Source of the DNA: Candidatus Cloacimonas sp. | GTDB taxonomy: Bacteria; Cloacimonadota; Cloacimonadia; Cloacimonadales; Cloacimonadaceae | Reading direction: 5' to 3' | Assembly: GCA_023227825.1 (NCBI GenBank) | Contig: JALOCJ010000001.1 | Coordinates: forward strand, 186,001-250,000 | DNA length: 64,000 nucleotides | Shown here: positions 18,301 to 26,591 of the stretch, piece after piece | How the letters are laid out: every line of letters starts with the position of its first letter | Position numbering within the stretch: the first letter of the stretch is position 1 | Notes under the pieces: generated by a model | Told to the model about the DNA's origin: nothing | Databases searched by the model: none | What the model saw: only the letters and a program-made list of their open reading frames with translations | Made by a program: the position numbers and the translations under genes

Positions 18301-18529
18301 AACAGCTATGAGAAACAATCAGTTCGGTTTCCGGATTAAAAACAATATCTACATATTCGGCAAAATATTCCTGTTTGGAAGGAGCAGGAAAAAAGCGAAT
18401 TTGATAGTTGCCATCTTCATTACGGGTTTTCCAAAACCATAAATCATCTTTCTCCAGCACAATTATTGCCTGATTGAAATACCAGCTGTCAGATTTGTTA
18501 TGATAATCCTTAGCGAAAAGCCGTGCCAT
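15332..18529 (-). CDS. SNF2-family helicase with N-terminal SWIM-like zinc finger
   Basis: This 1065-residue protein has a SWIM-like cluster near the N-terminus (C76-x2-C79-x5-C85-x-H87), a long middle region (about 100-600) typical of bacterial SNF2 proteins, and a complete SF2 motor. Motor motifs: LADEMGLGKT (near 633), VLDEAQNIKN, LTGTPIENNL, SLKAGGTGLNLT and the motif VI stretch IDRTHRIGQ. SNF2 proteins translocate on double-stranded DNA and remodel bound proteins or assist RNA polymerase recycling and repair. The gene stands alone between repeat-filled gaps. The specific role is unknown. Confidence 0.92.
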   Translation of the reverse strand: MARLFAKDYHNKSDSWYFNQAIIVLEKDDLWFWKTRNEDGNYQIRFFPAPSKQEYFAEYVDIVFNPETELIVSHSCSQCYTDESCRHYLSILRYAYLNLSTRIFEEEVVETCDGNALSGNELWLNIARNAVLYVEGIYNPESDKIRFYHQDLTPLEPVLMGKLYSREEITDIPQRQIEYYTANMGAFREADLHLFSFLNQNRCAYSHKNKFWSIYKSDFAKALFIMQNCHTRFVIKETGEELIFQQQPYPLSLRIEPAGTKNYALRAVIIDELSVWFAGNPTWLFFRNQVYKINLPFRKEVIDNIFSRGEVLTARDLVYYRCLVHRELNAQGIYLDFEENIVLPELVDEIPVKRLHIKKLGDKILIGGSLVFSQEREIPLSVLRFGKPLVYSQYTSPDKNGSAWFHLTPELFAKTQELLNKLPEPEMNRLEQYAELVFSGKERIEQLRTAIFELSDQDWDIQIDPELGNYFVAKIPLQVELIARHEEDIDWFTYEVRYHYRDLNFTHEELKRFFRSKEEFLHTSDGRLVFISNPQVFYEVEELLSRSEHKTDQVYRSRMMNLPYYLKLREDNPAFRMQGDEWLEGFYEALLKRRLEGPETLPLYLQTVLRGYQKAGVAWIKMLAHYHLNGILADEMGLGKTIQALSAILSTTLGQVSLVICPKTLLYNWAAEIDKFHTNIPFAIVDGNKTTRMEILSNPNVQLFIMSYSMVLGDVAYLKNMEFEWIVLDEAQNIKNVSAQRTSAIKKLKSKHRLALTGTPIENNLTELWSIFDFLNPGYLGTLNKFKQNYLPAEGEITARLSLSRMVAPFMLRRIKKDVLLELPDKQEQISWCKLTTLQEKLYLQILDMVHKKLLPEGKEMTSYIHILAALTKLRQVCNHPHLANGDILPELEASSKLEQLLELVTEATNAGHKVLIFSQFVQMLSIIRKVLEANSLPYCYLDGQTKDRVTPIKSFETNPEIKLFLISLKAGGTGLNLTAADTVILYDPWWNPMVENQAIDRTHRIGQTHKVQVFRLITKGTVEEKILQLQQNKRELFETVIEGGQNVLKAMTKEDIKKLFSYSE

Positions 18530-18690
18530 CAGTTTGAGTATCCTTTTATTTTTTAATCAGTTCCTATACGGTAATAAGGGAAAATCTGTCAATCTAAAAA
18601 AGGAGAATTTTTTACACCGAGAACAAAGAGAACATAGATATGATTTTAGAAATGAGGATTTCAGGATCTAAGGATTGAGATGATTTTGTG

Positions 18691-18716
18691 AACAAAGAGA
18701 AAAAGAGGAAAAGAGA
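18691..18716. repeat. ACAAAGAGAAAAAGAGG purine-rich repeat
   Basis: The stretch AACAAAGAGAAAAAGAGGAA and the bases after it match the core of the 60-bp tandem repeat at the window end (from 63918). A related ACACCGAGAACAAAGAG lies near 18613. No function is apparent. Confidence 0.5.
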
Positions 18717-18767
18717 AAATTTGAATAAGCAAGAAATATAAAAGGAGGACGCTGTGTTTCCGTATGT

Positions 18768-18844
18768 AAGTCAGAAGTCGTCACTGCCATTAATATTTTT
18801 ATCCATCCCACTAATTTGTTTGGCAGTGAGGACTCGTGACGACT
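18768..18844 (+). repeat. Hairpin repeat with AAGTCAG-AGTCGTCACTGCC end
   Basis: A ~77-bp imperfect inverted repeat. Left arm AGTCGTCACTGCCA pairs with right arm TGGCAGTGAGGACT. It is nearly identical to 18977-19053. It is preceded by GGAGGACGCTGTGTTTCC, which echoes part of the 104-bp repeat near 15018. Confidence 0.75.
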
Positions 18845-18891
18845 TTCTTTCACAGATTCTAATGACTTCACAGATTTGATTTATGATTGTT

Positions 18892-18975
18892 CTTAAGTGC
18901 CGTCATGAGTCATATGTGCCACAAAATTATCTCCCAGGTTAAAGTTCTCAAGGCACAAATGACTCCTGACTTAAG
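18892..18975 (+). repeat. Hairpin repeat ending GGCACAAATGACTCCTGAC
   Basis: An 84-bp inverted repeat bounded by CTTAAG on both sides. Left arm GTCATGAGTCATATGTGCC pairs with right arm GGCACAAATGACTCCTGAC, with two mismatches in nineteen. Related copies are at 19621-19690 and 63117-63187. It abuts the next hairpin element at 18977. Confidence 0.75.
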
Positions 18976-18976
18976 T

Positions 18977-19053
18977 AAGTCAGGAGTCGTCACTGCCATT
19001 AATATTTTTATACATCCCACTAATTTGTTTGGCAGTGAGGACTCGTGACGACT
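18977..19053 (+). repeat. Hairpin repeat with AAGTCAGGAGTCGTCACTGCC end (second close copy)
   Basis: This is an almost exact duplicate of 18768-18844, with the same arms and the same central TTAATATTTTTA...CACTAATTTGTTT. Its first bases, AAGTCAGGAGTC, equal the reverse complement of the end of the preceding element, so the two kinds of hairpin share a terminal motif. Confidence 0.75.
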
Positions 19054-19234
19054 ATCTAGACGACCATTTCTCACAGTTTATAAAGTTTTCATAGATATAA
19101 TATTTACACTAAATACGCAGATTTATGCTGAGCTACAGCGAGCTCCGATTACGCAAATTATGCAGTTTTTTATTCAACCCTCTTTTTTTGCGTAATTAGC
19201 AGGGAAATTGAAAGTTCCGTTTTCTTCCTTAATT

Positions 19235-19303
19235 GCATTGCCTACTCATTGCTCACCCATTACGGATGCCATCCGTATTGGGTAGGTAATGCTTAAGCAA
19301 TGC
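19235..19303. repeat. 69-bp long palindrome, copy 1
   Basis: The element begins GCATTGC and ends GCAATGC, with an inner stem TACGGATG/CATCCGTA flanked by CCCA/TGGG. It would fold as one long interrupted hairpin 20 bases past the 3' end of the minus-strand tRNA gene, so it could end that transcript. A copy of exactly the same length lies at 62910-62978. Confidence 0.75.
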
Positions 19304-19322
19304 TAATAGGAAAAATGAATGG

Positions 19323-19398
19323 TGGTGGAGCTAAGGGGATTCGAACCCCTGGCCTAATGATTGCGAACCATTCGCTCTACCAACTGAGCTATAGCCCC
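19323..19398 (-). tRNA. tRNA-Ala (anticodon CGC)
   Basis: On the minus strand the 76-nt sequence folds as a full cloverleaf. The acceptor is GGGGCTA/TAGCTCC with the G3-U70 pair that identifies alanine tRNA. The D arm is GCTC...GAGC, the anticodon stem is AATGG/TCATT around loop TTCGCAA, and the T arm is AGGGG TTCGAAT CCCCT. The discriminator is A and CCA is encoded. The anticodon CGC reads GCG. It is a lone tRNA gene in a repeat-rich gap. Confidence 0.95.
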
Positions 19399-19620
19399 AA
19401 CGCACTTCGGGAATAAATTTTAAGATAACGGGTTTTGTCAAGGTCAATGTGAGGAAAAATGAAGAATATGAGAGCTAAGAGCTTAAGGCATAGAGCGGAG
19501 GGATACTTTCCGGAATAAATGACTTCTCTAATTTCCAGCCCACTTTTTACTACAAAGTATAATGAATTAAAATAATATATCTGTGTTATCCGTGTAATCA
19601 GTGAGAGACAATGTTTAGGT

Positions 19621-19690
19621 CGTTATTAGTTATTAGTGCTGTTAAAGTTATCTCAAAGAATAAAATTGTAAAGGCACTAATGACTCCTGA
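19621..19690 (+). repeat. Hairpin repeat ending GGCACTAATGACTCCTGAC
   Basis: A diverged copy of 18892-18975. The left arm is TTAGTTATTAGTGCTG and the right arm is GGCACTAATGACTCCTGAC. The rest of the gap from 19399 to 19802 shows no gene. Confidence 0.6.
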
Positions 19691-19802
19691 CTTAAACGGC
19701 AGAAAAATATTTTGGTCTATAGTCAAAAAGTTCTTGACTAAATATCACGGTAACAGAAGTGTGTAATTTATGTAATATGAAATACCAAGAAGGATGAATT
19801 TA

Positions 19803-21170
19803 ATGATTCAAAATCTTCAACTAATCAAAAATCAAGCCCAGCTGAAAGAGATGGGCAGTCCCTTAAAATATAATATTCTAAAAGAATTGATTAAAGCACC
19901 GGCTACTTGTCAACAGCTTGCCACTCTTTTTGCCTGCAGCAAGCAGAAAATGCATTATAATTTAACGCAAATGCTTTCCCAGGGTTTGCTTAAACTTGAA
20001 GACGAGGTAAATAACAATAACAAAGAGGTATATTATAGAGCTACGGCTCGCAGTTATATTTTAGATTTAGCAATTGGATTGGATACCAACGAAAAAATAT
20101 TGGATAACCGTAATATTATTAACAGCATTTTGGAGCAGGAATATCTGATAAATTTGAATAATATTGCTGCCAAGCTGATTGATGCAGCACTGAAACTGAC
20201 GAAAGGGATGCATTTGTTGATTACAACAGGCAAGTTTAATTTGCCTTTAGTAGAAAAATTATTGCTGGAAGCAGGAAAAAGAGGAATTTATACTACCTTG
20301 ATTTATCAGGACTTAGAACAATTGCAAGCAAGGGCGGAGCAGTATTCGTTAATTGCTTTTCAAGCGGACTATGAGAATTTTAACCAAAAACTGAAAGAAG
20401 CAGATGTTTATTTGAACCTTAATAGTGAATCCCGAACTGTAGAAGTTACAGATCCCCAAAAAATTCAAATCCGAAACCGGATGCTGGAAAAAGGACGCAA
20501 GATTATTAAAGAAAAGAATATCCGCTTGGCAATGATGCCTTCTCTTTTAAATGATACTCTGTCCGAACAGGCAATTGAAAGTGAAGTTCAATTCTGGCGT
20601 GCTTTGGATATTGATTATCAGCTGCTTAGCGCTAAGACCATCGCTTTGTGTCGGAAATTTGTAAACAAGAATTATGTGGAAATTGAAACCAAAGGCGAAA
20701 CATTTCAGTTCGCTATCAATAATATTTGGGCTGAATGCGGTTCATTTGGCAGTTGTGAATTTCAGTCCCCTATTATTAACCTTCCCGGTGGTGAAATTTT
20801 AATTATTCCCAAGCCGGATACAATGCAGGGAAAAATAGTTGGTGATCGCGCTTATGTTTGGGGCGAGGAAATTTTGCATCCAGTAGTGGAAATCGTCAAT
20901 AATGAAATAACCTTTTTTTCTGCTGCAAGCAATCAACAGCAATTAGCCAAAGCAATTGAAACCGAAGGAAAAGACGGCAGAAAGGTTGCTCTTATCTGTT
21001 TGGGAACTAATGATAACATCCGTGGCGGTAATATTAATAATGCTTTAAAGCATAAAAGCAGCGGATTTATGAGTGTTTATTGGGGAAGTAATAGAGATGT
21101 GGGTGGAAATATTGCTGGAAACAATGAATGGTTCATCCAGATTGAAAATCCCCGGCTTAACTTTATTTAA
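19803..21170 (+). CDS. Winged-helix domain fused to an M29-aminopeptidase-like domain
   Basis: Residues ~10-80 look like an ArsR/MarR-type winged helix (SPLKYNILKELIKAPATCQQ, then CSKQKMHYNLTQMLSQGLL). The rest follows the M29 (AmpS/PepS) plan: an N-terminal alpha/beta half, then NLPGGEILIIPKPD and GKIVGDRAYVWG, then LGTNDNIRGGN. Intact M29 enzymes have a second Glu before the GTN segment, a His in the next beta-strand and an HxD near the C-terminus. Here those positions read hydrophobic, Ser/Val and Gln/Glu, so only one Glu ligand is evident. It may be a transcription factor with a dead peptidase as sensor. The ATG at 19803 suits the AAGAAGG spacing better than the one at 19794. Confidence 0.7.
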   Translation: MIQNLQLIKNQAQLKEMGSPLKYNILKELIKAPATCQQLATLFACSKQKMHYNLTQMLSQGLLKLEDEVNNNNKEVYYRATARSYILDLAIGLDTNEKILDNRNIINSILEQEYLINLNNIAAKLIDAALKLTKGMHLLITTGKFNLPLVEKLLLEAGKRGIYTTLIYQDLEQLQARAEQYSLIAFQADYENFNQKLKEADVYLNLNSESRTVEVTDPQKIQIRNRMLEKGRKIIKEKNIRLAMMPSLLNDTLSEQAIESEVQFWRALDIDYQLLSAKTIALCRKFVNKNYVEIETKGETFQFAINNIWAECGSFGSCEFQSPIINLPGGEILIIPKPDTMQGKIVGDRAYVWGEEILHPVVEIVNNEITFFSAASNQQQLAKAIETEGKDGRKVALICLGTNDNIRGGNINNALKHKSSGFMSVYWGSNRDVGGNIAGNNEWFIQIENPRLNFI

Positions 21171-21185
21171 GAAAAGAGGTCTATT

Positions 21186-24100
21186 ATGAAAAAATTATTT
21201 TTCCTGTGTCTCCTCCTTTTCTGTTCTGCTATAGCTTTCGGGCAATGGCATATAGATGAGGATTTTGAAGGTATTACTACTCTTCCTGCGGGCTGGATTA
21301 CTTATGATGACGGCGATGGAATGACCTGGCGTAATTTGGAAAATGCCAGCCACGCTCATTCCGGAACCCGTTTTGCCTTTGCAGATAACTATTTTCCCAA
21401 TCAAAATTGCGACTGGCTGATTACTCCTCAATTATCTATTGCCAGTGGTGATTCTCTTAAATTCTACACTCGTGCCTGGTTTGACACTGAGAATTTGCAG
21501 GTTTATGTTTCCACAACCGGCAATGCCATCAGCAATTTCAGCACCCAGATACTGAATTTACAGGGCTTGGGTACTGCTTTTCAATATGCAAGTTATAATC
21601 TTTCAGCTTATGCGGGACAGAACATTTATATCGGTTTCCAATGGCAGTGCGTTACTTATGGAATTATTGTGGATGATGTGAAAATAGGTCAGCCCTTAAT
21701 TGTAACTCCCGAATTAAATCTGCCTGAGAGTGTTACTTTCTGGCAGGGCGAAACCTTAACCGTAGATTTTACTCCTTATGTAGTAGCTACAGATATCAAT
21801 AATATTCAGCTTTCCTGGCAAACTCCAGAACATATATATATTTCTGCCACAGGTTTAGCTGTTACTTTCAGTAGCGATAACTGGAATGGAACGGAAAATA
21901 TTACTTTTACCCTTACTGATAATATAACCGGGTTAACAGCTACAGACACTTTGCAGATTATTGTGCATCCCCTACCTACGGTGGATATGGCATTGCAAAC
22001 AATATTATCTCCCCAAAACAATGAGTATGTGAACTCTGCTTTTTCTCCTGTAGTGGTAGTAAAGAATAATGGTCAAATATTGTGGGAAGACCAATTGGAA
22101 ATAAGCTTCAAGGTATACAACAGCCAGAATGTTCTTGTAGATAGTATGGCTTCCTATTTTAATCCTGTTTTGGAACCTGAGGCAACTTATGAAGCTGTCT
22201 TTCCCTCTTTCAGCATTGGTGCCGAAGGTGTTTATACAGGAACTTTTCAAATTAACCTCAGCGATAACAATCCCACCAATGATACTATCAGCCAAATCTT
22301 CAATGTTATTTTAAGAGTAAATACAGGGGGTCCTGATGCTTTTGGCTATCGCTATAGGGATAGCACAGCAGAAAACGGTCCTGTTTTCAACTGGATTGAT
22401 ATCAGTTCCACCGGCAATTCTACAATTATGTATGGAGTGAATGCTTTTAACGGAGATGATAACTTTTCTGAACCCATTCCTTTTGGTTTTAGTTTTCCCT
22501 TCTACGGTTTAAACTATACTACTGCCTATGTGGATATCAACGGAGAAATTCTGTTGGCAGATAACAATTGGTATACAGAATATCCTGATAGCGGATGGGG
22601 AAATGATGGAAATATGTTTAACTATATGTACCCCATTCCTGGATATACACAAATGCCAGGTTTGATAGCTGTTTACTGGGATGACCTGCATTGTGATCAA
22701 GGCAGTGGAGATATCTATTTTCAAAGCTTTGGAGAAGAACCCAATCGCTATTGTGTAATTCAATGGCATAATGTAAGGTTTCATGCCGGAACCGGAGCTT
22801 CCACTCTTCTGGATTTTGAGGTTATTTTGCACGAAAATGGGGAAATAGTGATGCAATATAATTCTACGGCTACAGGACAAATCGGAGCAAATGTTCCTCA
22901 CGATAATGGAAAAAGCGCTACTATTGCTTTACAAAGCGCTGATGCCACGATGGGAATTTGTTATTTAAGGGAAATTGTGCAAGATAATGTTTATTTGGGA
23001 GTTGAGCCAGCGGGAAATTTACTCTTTGACGGTTTAGCGATTAGTTTTTACAGTGGAGAAGATACCCAGGCACCTTTCATTACGCATACTGCTCCGGGAA
23101 ATACTTTCAATCCGTCACCTGTTTTAACAGCAAGAGTTTTGGACCTTTCCGAACTTGCCAATGTAACTCTGCATTACAATTTTGGCGAGGGCTGGAATAC
23201 TTTGGATGGTGTAGCAACAGGTGATGGCAACTATGATTTTGCCTTACCGCTAATCCCTGCGGGACATACTTTTAGCTACTATTTTGCGGCTGCAGACATT
23301 AACAATAATAGCTCAACTTTGCCTGCAACAGCTCCAACAGAGGTTTTTCAATTCAAAATCCTACCGTCTGAAAATACAGCGGTCTTGCTTGCCTATAGCG
23401 GAAAACAGGATTATCAACATACAGAACTACCTGTCTATATAGAACGCCTGGAAAATTTGAATATTGACTACGACATTTATAACTGGGAAGAATATGCCGA
23501 ATATACAATTCCAGATGTCTATTCTACTATTCTGGCTTATGCCAACACTGGAACTGCAAGTCCTGCTACTCTATATTTATCACAGAAATTGATGGATTTT
23601 CTAAATTCGGGCACAATTGACAACCCCAAAAACCTGTTTTTCTCCTCTGATGGCTTTGCTTTCAGCCAAGCCGGAACACCTAATTCCCATCCTATGAAAC
23701 AATTGCTAAATGGTTACTTCCGAACTTATTCTGTTTCCACAGGCGGTGGAGGAGGAACTAATGGTTTGGCAGGTCCTGATGTTTTCAGTTACCAGGAAGG
23801 AACTATCCTTTGCACTTCCTATTCTCCTGTTGGAAATGCCGGCACAGAATATAATGTATATGCTAATAGTCCGGATTGTATTTTTGCTTATGGCAGTGTT
23901 CCGGATTGGTATGTAGACCTTGTTCCCTATCCTGAAATCGGAGCTGTGAATGCTTTTCTATTTGAAGATGGACCTGTAGATGGTCACGCTTATTTGTATC
24001 ACGGGGTTTGTGCTACTGCAGTTGAAACGCCTATATTCAGGACTTTTTACTTTTCCTTTGATTTCTCACAGCTGAATAATTCCGCTCAAAGTTCAGCTTT

Positions 24101-24446
24101 CTTCTCCTATTTAATGGATTGGTTTGAAGTTTATCCTACTTCTATTCACGAAAATGATCTGCCGCTTGTCCAAAGCAAGCTTATGCCAAATTACCCGAAT
24201 CCTTTTAATCCTAAAACTACTATAGCTTTCACTCTGGCAAAAGCAGGTAAAGTAGATATCAATATCTATAACCTTAAAGGACAGAAAGTTAAAACCCTGC
24301 TCTCCGATAATCTGCTTCCCGGAAAACATAGTATTGTTTGGGACGGTAAAGACGATAAGGGCAGTGGCTTAGGCAGCGGAATTTATTTTGTAAAAATGCA
24401 AACCGGGAAAACTACTGAAACCCGTAAAATAACTCTTCTCAAATAA
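21186..24446 (+). CDS. Large secreted protein: choice-of-anchor J domain and Por-secretion-like C-terminal domain
   Basis: This 1086-residue exported protein has a signal peptide (1-19, ending AIAFG). A cleaved-adhesin/choice-of-anchor-J-like domain follows (about 22-165: EDFEGITTLPAGW, WLITPQLSI, then VDDVKIG). Next come Ig-like and CARDB-like stretches, a second beta-rich domain (about 375-630), and a tail (about 1000-1086) with FlgD-Ig features: NYPNPFNPKTTIAF, INIYNLKGQKVKTL, VWDGKDDKGSG, SGIYFVKM and RKITLLK. Such tails direct or anchor secreted proteins in Bacteroidota and Cloacimonadota. Surface adhesion or polymer binding is likely but not shown. SD GAGGT precedes the ATG. Confidence 0.8.
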   Translation: MKKLFFLCLLLFCSAIAFGQWHIDEDFEGITTLPAGWITYDDGDGMTWRNLENASHAHSGTRFAFADNYFPNQNCDWLITPQLSIASGDSLKFYTRAWFDTENLQVYVSTTGNAISNFSTQILNLQGLGTAFQYASYNLSAYAGQNIYIGFQWQCVTYGIIVDDVKIGQPLIVTPELNLPESVTFWQGETLTVDFTPYVVATDINNIQLSWQTPEHIYISATGLAVTFSSDNWNGTENITFTLTDNITGLTATDTLQIIVHPLPTVDMALQTILSPQNNEYVNSAFSPVVVVKNNGQILWEDQLEISFKVYNSQNVLVDSMASYFNPVLEPEATYEAVFPSFSIGAEGVYTGTFQINLSDNNPTNDTISQIFNVILRVNTGGPDAFGYRYRDSTAENGPVFNWIDISSTGNSTIMYGVNAFNGDDNFSEPIPFGFSFPFYGLNYTTAYVDINGEILLADNNWYTEYPDSGWGNDGNMFNYMYPIPGYTQMPGLIAVYWDDLHCDQGSGDIYFQSFGEEPNRYCVIQWHNVRFHAGTGASTLLDFEVILHENGEIVMQYNSTATGQIGANVPHDNGKSATIALQSADATMGICYLREIVQDNVYLGVEPAGNLLFDGLAISFYSGEDTQAPFITHTAPGNTFNPSPVLTARVLDLSELANVTLHYNFGEGWNTLDGVATGDGNYDFALPLIPAGHTFSYYFAAADINNNSSTLPATAPTEVFQFKILPSENTAVLLAYSGKQDYQHTELPVYIERLENLNIDYDIYNWEEYAEYTIPDVYSTILAYANTGTASPATLYLSQKLMDFLNSGTIDNPKNLFFSSDGFAFSQAGTPNSHPMKQLLNGYFRTYSVSTGGGGGTNGLAGPDVFSYQEGTILCTSYSPVGNAGTEYNVYANSPDCIFAYGSVPDWYVDLVPYPEIGAVNAFLFEDGPVDGHAYLYHGVCATAVETPIFRTFYFSFDFSQLNNSAQSSAFFSYLMDWFEVYPTSIHENDLPLVQSKLMPNYPNPFNPKTTIAFTLAKAGKVDINIYNLKGQKVKTLLSDNLLPGKHSIVWDGKDDKGSGLGSGIYFVKMQTGKTTETRKITLLK

Positions 24447-24457
24447 GGGAGTAACCA

Positions 24458-26140
24458 ATGCGCAAATATTTAATTCTAACAATGCTGCTGTTTTCTCTGT
24501 CCTTATTAACAGCAGGGGATTACATTATTGGTACGGGAACAAGTAATCAAAATTATGTTCCTTTTAATGGCAGCTATAACTATGGCTGGAGCAGGTTCTT
24601 TTTTACTGCAGATGAACTATTGGCTGCTGGAATGACGGGAACTGTTGAGATTTCCAAAATCGGCTTTCAGTTGGTGTCAAACACTTTGGATAATTATATA
24701 ACTAACGACCAACGGATTTATATTCGCGAGTTTTATGACGAAAATTATCCTTCCAGTCCTCAATATATTAATCCTTCCAGTTTAACTGCTGCTTTTCAAG
24801 GAACTATTTCCTGGACAAGTCCCGGCTGGGTTTTTATTCAGCTGACAAATCCATATACATATACATATAATGGCGGTAGTCCTGTAGCCAATGGAATTGA
24901 AATTCTCTGGGAAAACAGAGATGGTTCAGCTCAAAGCCCCTATCCAAGATTTACTTACACTTCCACTGATAACTATAGCGCTGCTTATAAATATAATAAT
25001 AGTTCTTTTCCTACAAATTCTGGCACAAGGACTAAAAACAGACCTAATGTCTGGTTTATTTCACCTGCTACTACAGTTCCTAATCCGGCAGTTAATCCTA
25101 TTCCTGCCAATGAGGCAATTGGAGTGGAGATAACTACGAATCTGAAATGGAGCAGCGGAGGAGGTGATCCTGACGATTACCTTGTCTCTTTGTATACAAT
25201 TGATCCGCTTACATATCTTATGAATAATCAGATAACCACTTCTACCACCTATACTTTGCCTTCCTTACTGGAATATAGTACTACTTATTATTGGAGAGTT
25301 ATTCCCCGTAATAGTTTTGGTAATGCGGTTGCTTGTCCTACCTGGAGTTTTACTACTATGGCAGACCCTTCTATTATGTCCTATCCTTGGACGGAGAATT
25401 TTGATGGAAGTGAATTTCCTCCGACTGATGATTGGCTGCTAAGAGGAGGTGATTTGGTTGACCCTATTCAACTTGTAGGTAGCTCATTATGGGAACAAGA
25501 TGACTGGCTGAATATTTCCGGAACCGATAAAGCAGCCAGAATAAATATCTGGGATATTGTTAACGGCTGGCTGATTACGCCTCAATTTCTGTTTAATGAA
25601 GATAGTGATTATCTCTATTTTGATTTGGCATTTCTTAAATGCGATCAGCCACCGACGGGAACTCCTCCTACTTTAACTGGAATTGATGATCGCTTCGCCG
25701 TTTTAATTTCCGATGGCTATTCCTGGAGCACAGCCAATATTATGCGAGAATGGAATAATAGCGGTTCGCCTTATGTTCTGAATGATATTAGCCCTTGGGG
25801 AGAAAGAATTTGTATTCCCTTAAACGGTTTAACCGGACATAAAAGAATTGCCTTTTTTGCTGGCTCTACAACTTCCAATGCCGATAACGATTTTATGATC
25901 AATAACCTTTATGTGGGTCCTCTAATTCTTGATCCACCGCAGGTGCAAATTACCCAAATTGGGGATAACCTCTGCCTTCTCAGCTGGAATGAATGTTCAG
26001 GGGCTACAGGTTATGATATCTATACTGCTAATTCACCTGAAGGTTCTTGGGAACTAATAGCTTCCACGACTGAGACGCAATTTGAGTTATCAGCCCAGGA
26101 ATCTAAAAAATTCTTTCGGGTGAAAGCAATCGCAAGATAG
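24458..26140 (+). CDS. Secreted fibronectin-type-III-containing protein
   Basis: The protein has 560 residues with a signal peptide (1-19, LLTAG). The first ~200 residues are Tyr/Asn/Ser-rich and beta-rich. A fibronectin type III-like module follows (about 208-300: PNPAVNPIPANEAIGVEITTN cut, WSFTTMADP). Then comes an anchor-J-like domain (about 305-485: YPWTENFDGSEFPP, GWLITPQFLF, IAFFAGST, INNLYVG) and a final Fn3-like module. It lacks the SGIYF/RKI tail of its upstream neighbour, from which it is only 11 bases away. The two are probably co-expressed surface proteins. Confidence 0.75.
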   Translation: MRKYLILTMLLFSLSLLTAGDYIIGTGTSNQNYVPFNGSYNYGWSRFFFTADELLAAGMTGTVEISKIGFQLVSNTLDNYITNDQRIYIREFYDENYPSSPQYINPSSLTAAFQGTISWTSPGWVFIQLTNPYTYTYNGGSPVANGIEILWENRDGSAQSPYPRFTYTSTDNYSAAYKYNNSSFPTNSGTRTKNRPNVWFISPATTVPNPAVNPIPANEAIGVEITTNLKWSSGGGDPDDYLVSLYTIDPLTYLMNNQITTSTTYTLPSLLEYSTTYYWRVIPRNSFGNAVACPTWSFTTMADPSIMSYPWTENFDGSEFPPTDDWLLRGGDLVDPIQLVGSSLWEQDDWLNISGTDKAARINIWDIVNGWLITPQFLFNEDSDYLYFDLAFLKCDQPPTGTPPTLTGIDDRFAVLISDGYSWSTANIMREWNNSGSPYVLNDISPWGERICIPLNGLTGHKRIAFFAGSTTSNADNDFMINNLYVGPLILDPPQVQITQIGDNLCLLSWNECSGATGYDIYTANSPEGSWELIASTTETQFELSAQESKKFFRVKAIAR

Positions 26141-26193
26141 GGTAAACGATATTCCAATCGTTTCTCTTAAAGTAAAAAAAGTTTAACCGGAAG

Positions 26194-26497
26194 AACGATG
26201 TCCTCGTCGTTCAAACGGAAAAACGATGTCCTCGTCGTTTTATGGAAACCCGGGTTTTTCGTTACCGCATGCATTTCGGTAACGAAATAAAGAGCAAGAA
26301 GTGGTTGACCAGGAGTCAACCTTCCGGAAGAACGACGTCCTCGTCGTTCAATTGAAACCCGGGTTTTTCGTTACCGCATGCATTTCGGTAACGAAATAAA
26401 GAGCAAGAAGTGGTTGACCAGGAGGTCAACATTCCGGTGTGAATGGTTGACCAGGAGGTCAACATTCCGGTGTGAATGGTTGACCAGGAGGTCAACC
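26194..26497. repeat. Dense palindromic-repeat cluster with 109-bp tandem unit
   Basis: Three copies of AACGAYGTCCTCGTCGTT lie at 26194, 26222 and 26331. Two copies of a CGTTACCG...CGGTAACG hairpin are at 26260-26284 and 26369-26393. Four copies of GGTTGACCAGGAGGTCAACC-type palindromes are at 26303, 26412, 26445 and 26478. A 109-bp unit beginning GAAACCCGGGTTTTTCG repeats in tandem from 26245 and 26354, and a 33-bp unit (GGTTGACCAGG...GTGTGAAT) repeats after it. The spacers usually contain CCGG. The frame open across the cluster is repeat-derived, not a gene. Confidence 0.85.
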
Positions 26498-26591
26498 ATC
26501 CGGCTGAAAACGGTGAAAGTTAAGTTGACAATTTGGCTTCAAATAAAAATCCTGCTCAAAGAAGAATAGTATTAAACGGATTATTAGCACG

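Noticed and set aside
26194..26497. Possible CRISPR array
   Set aside because: Repeats are palindromes of different kinds with unequal spacing, and the spacers are themselves repeated; no cas genes are near.
26378..26569. Open frame with repeated WLTRRSTF motif
   Set aside because: It is a translation of the GGTTGACC palindrome repeats, with no SD and no independent codon pattern.
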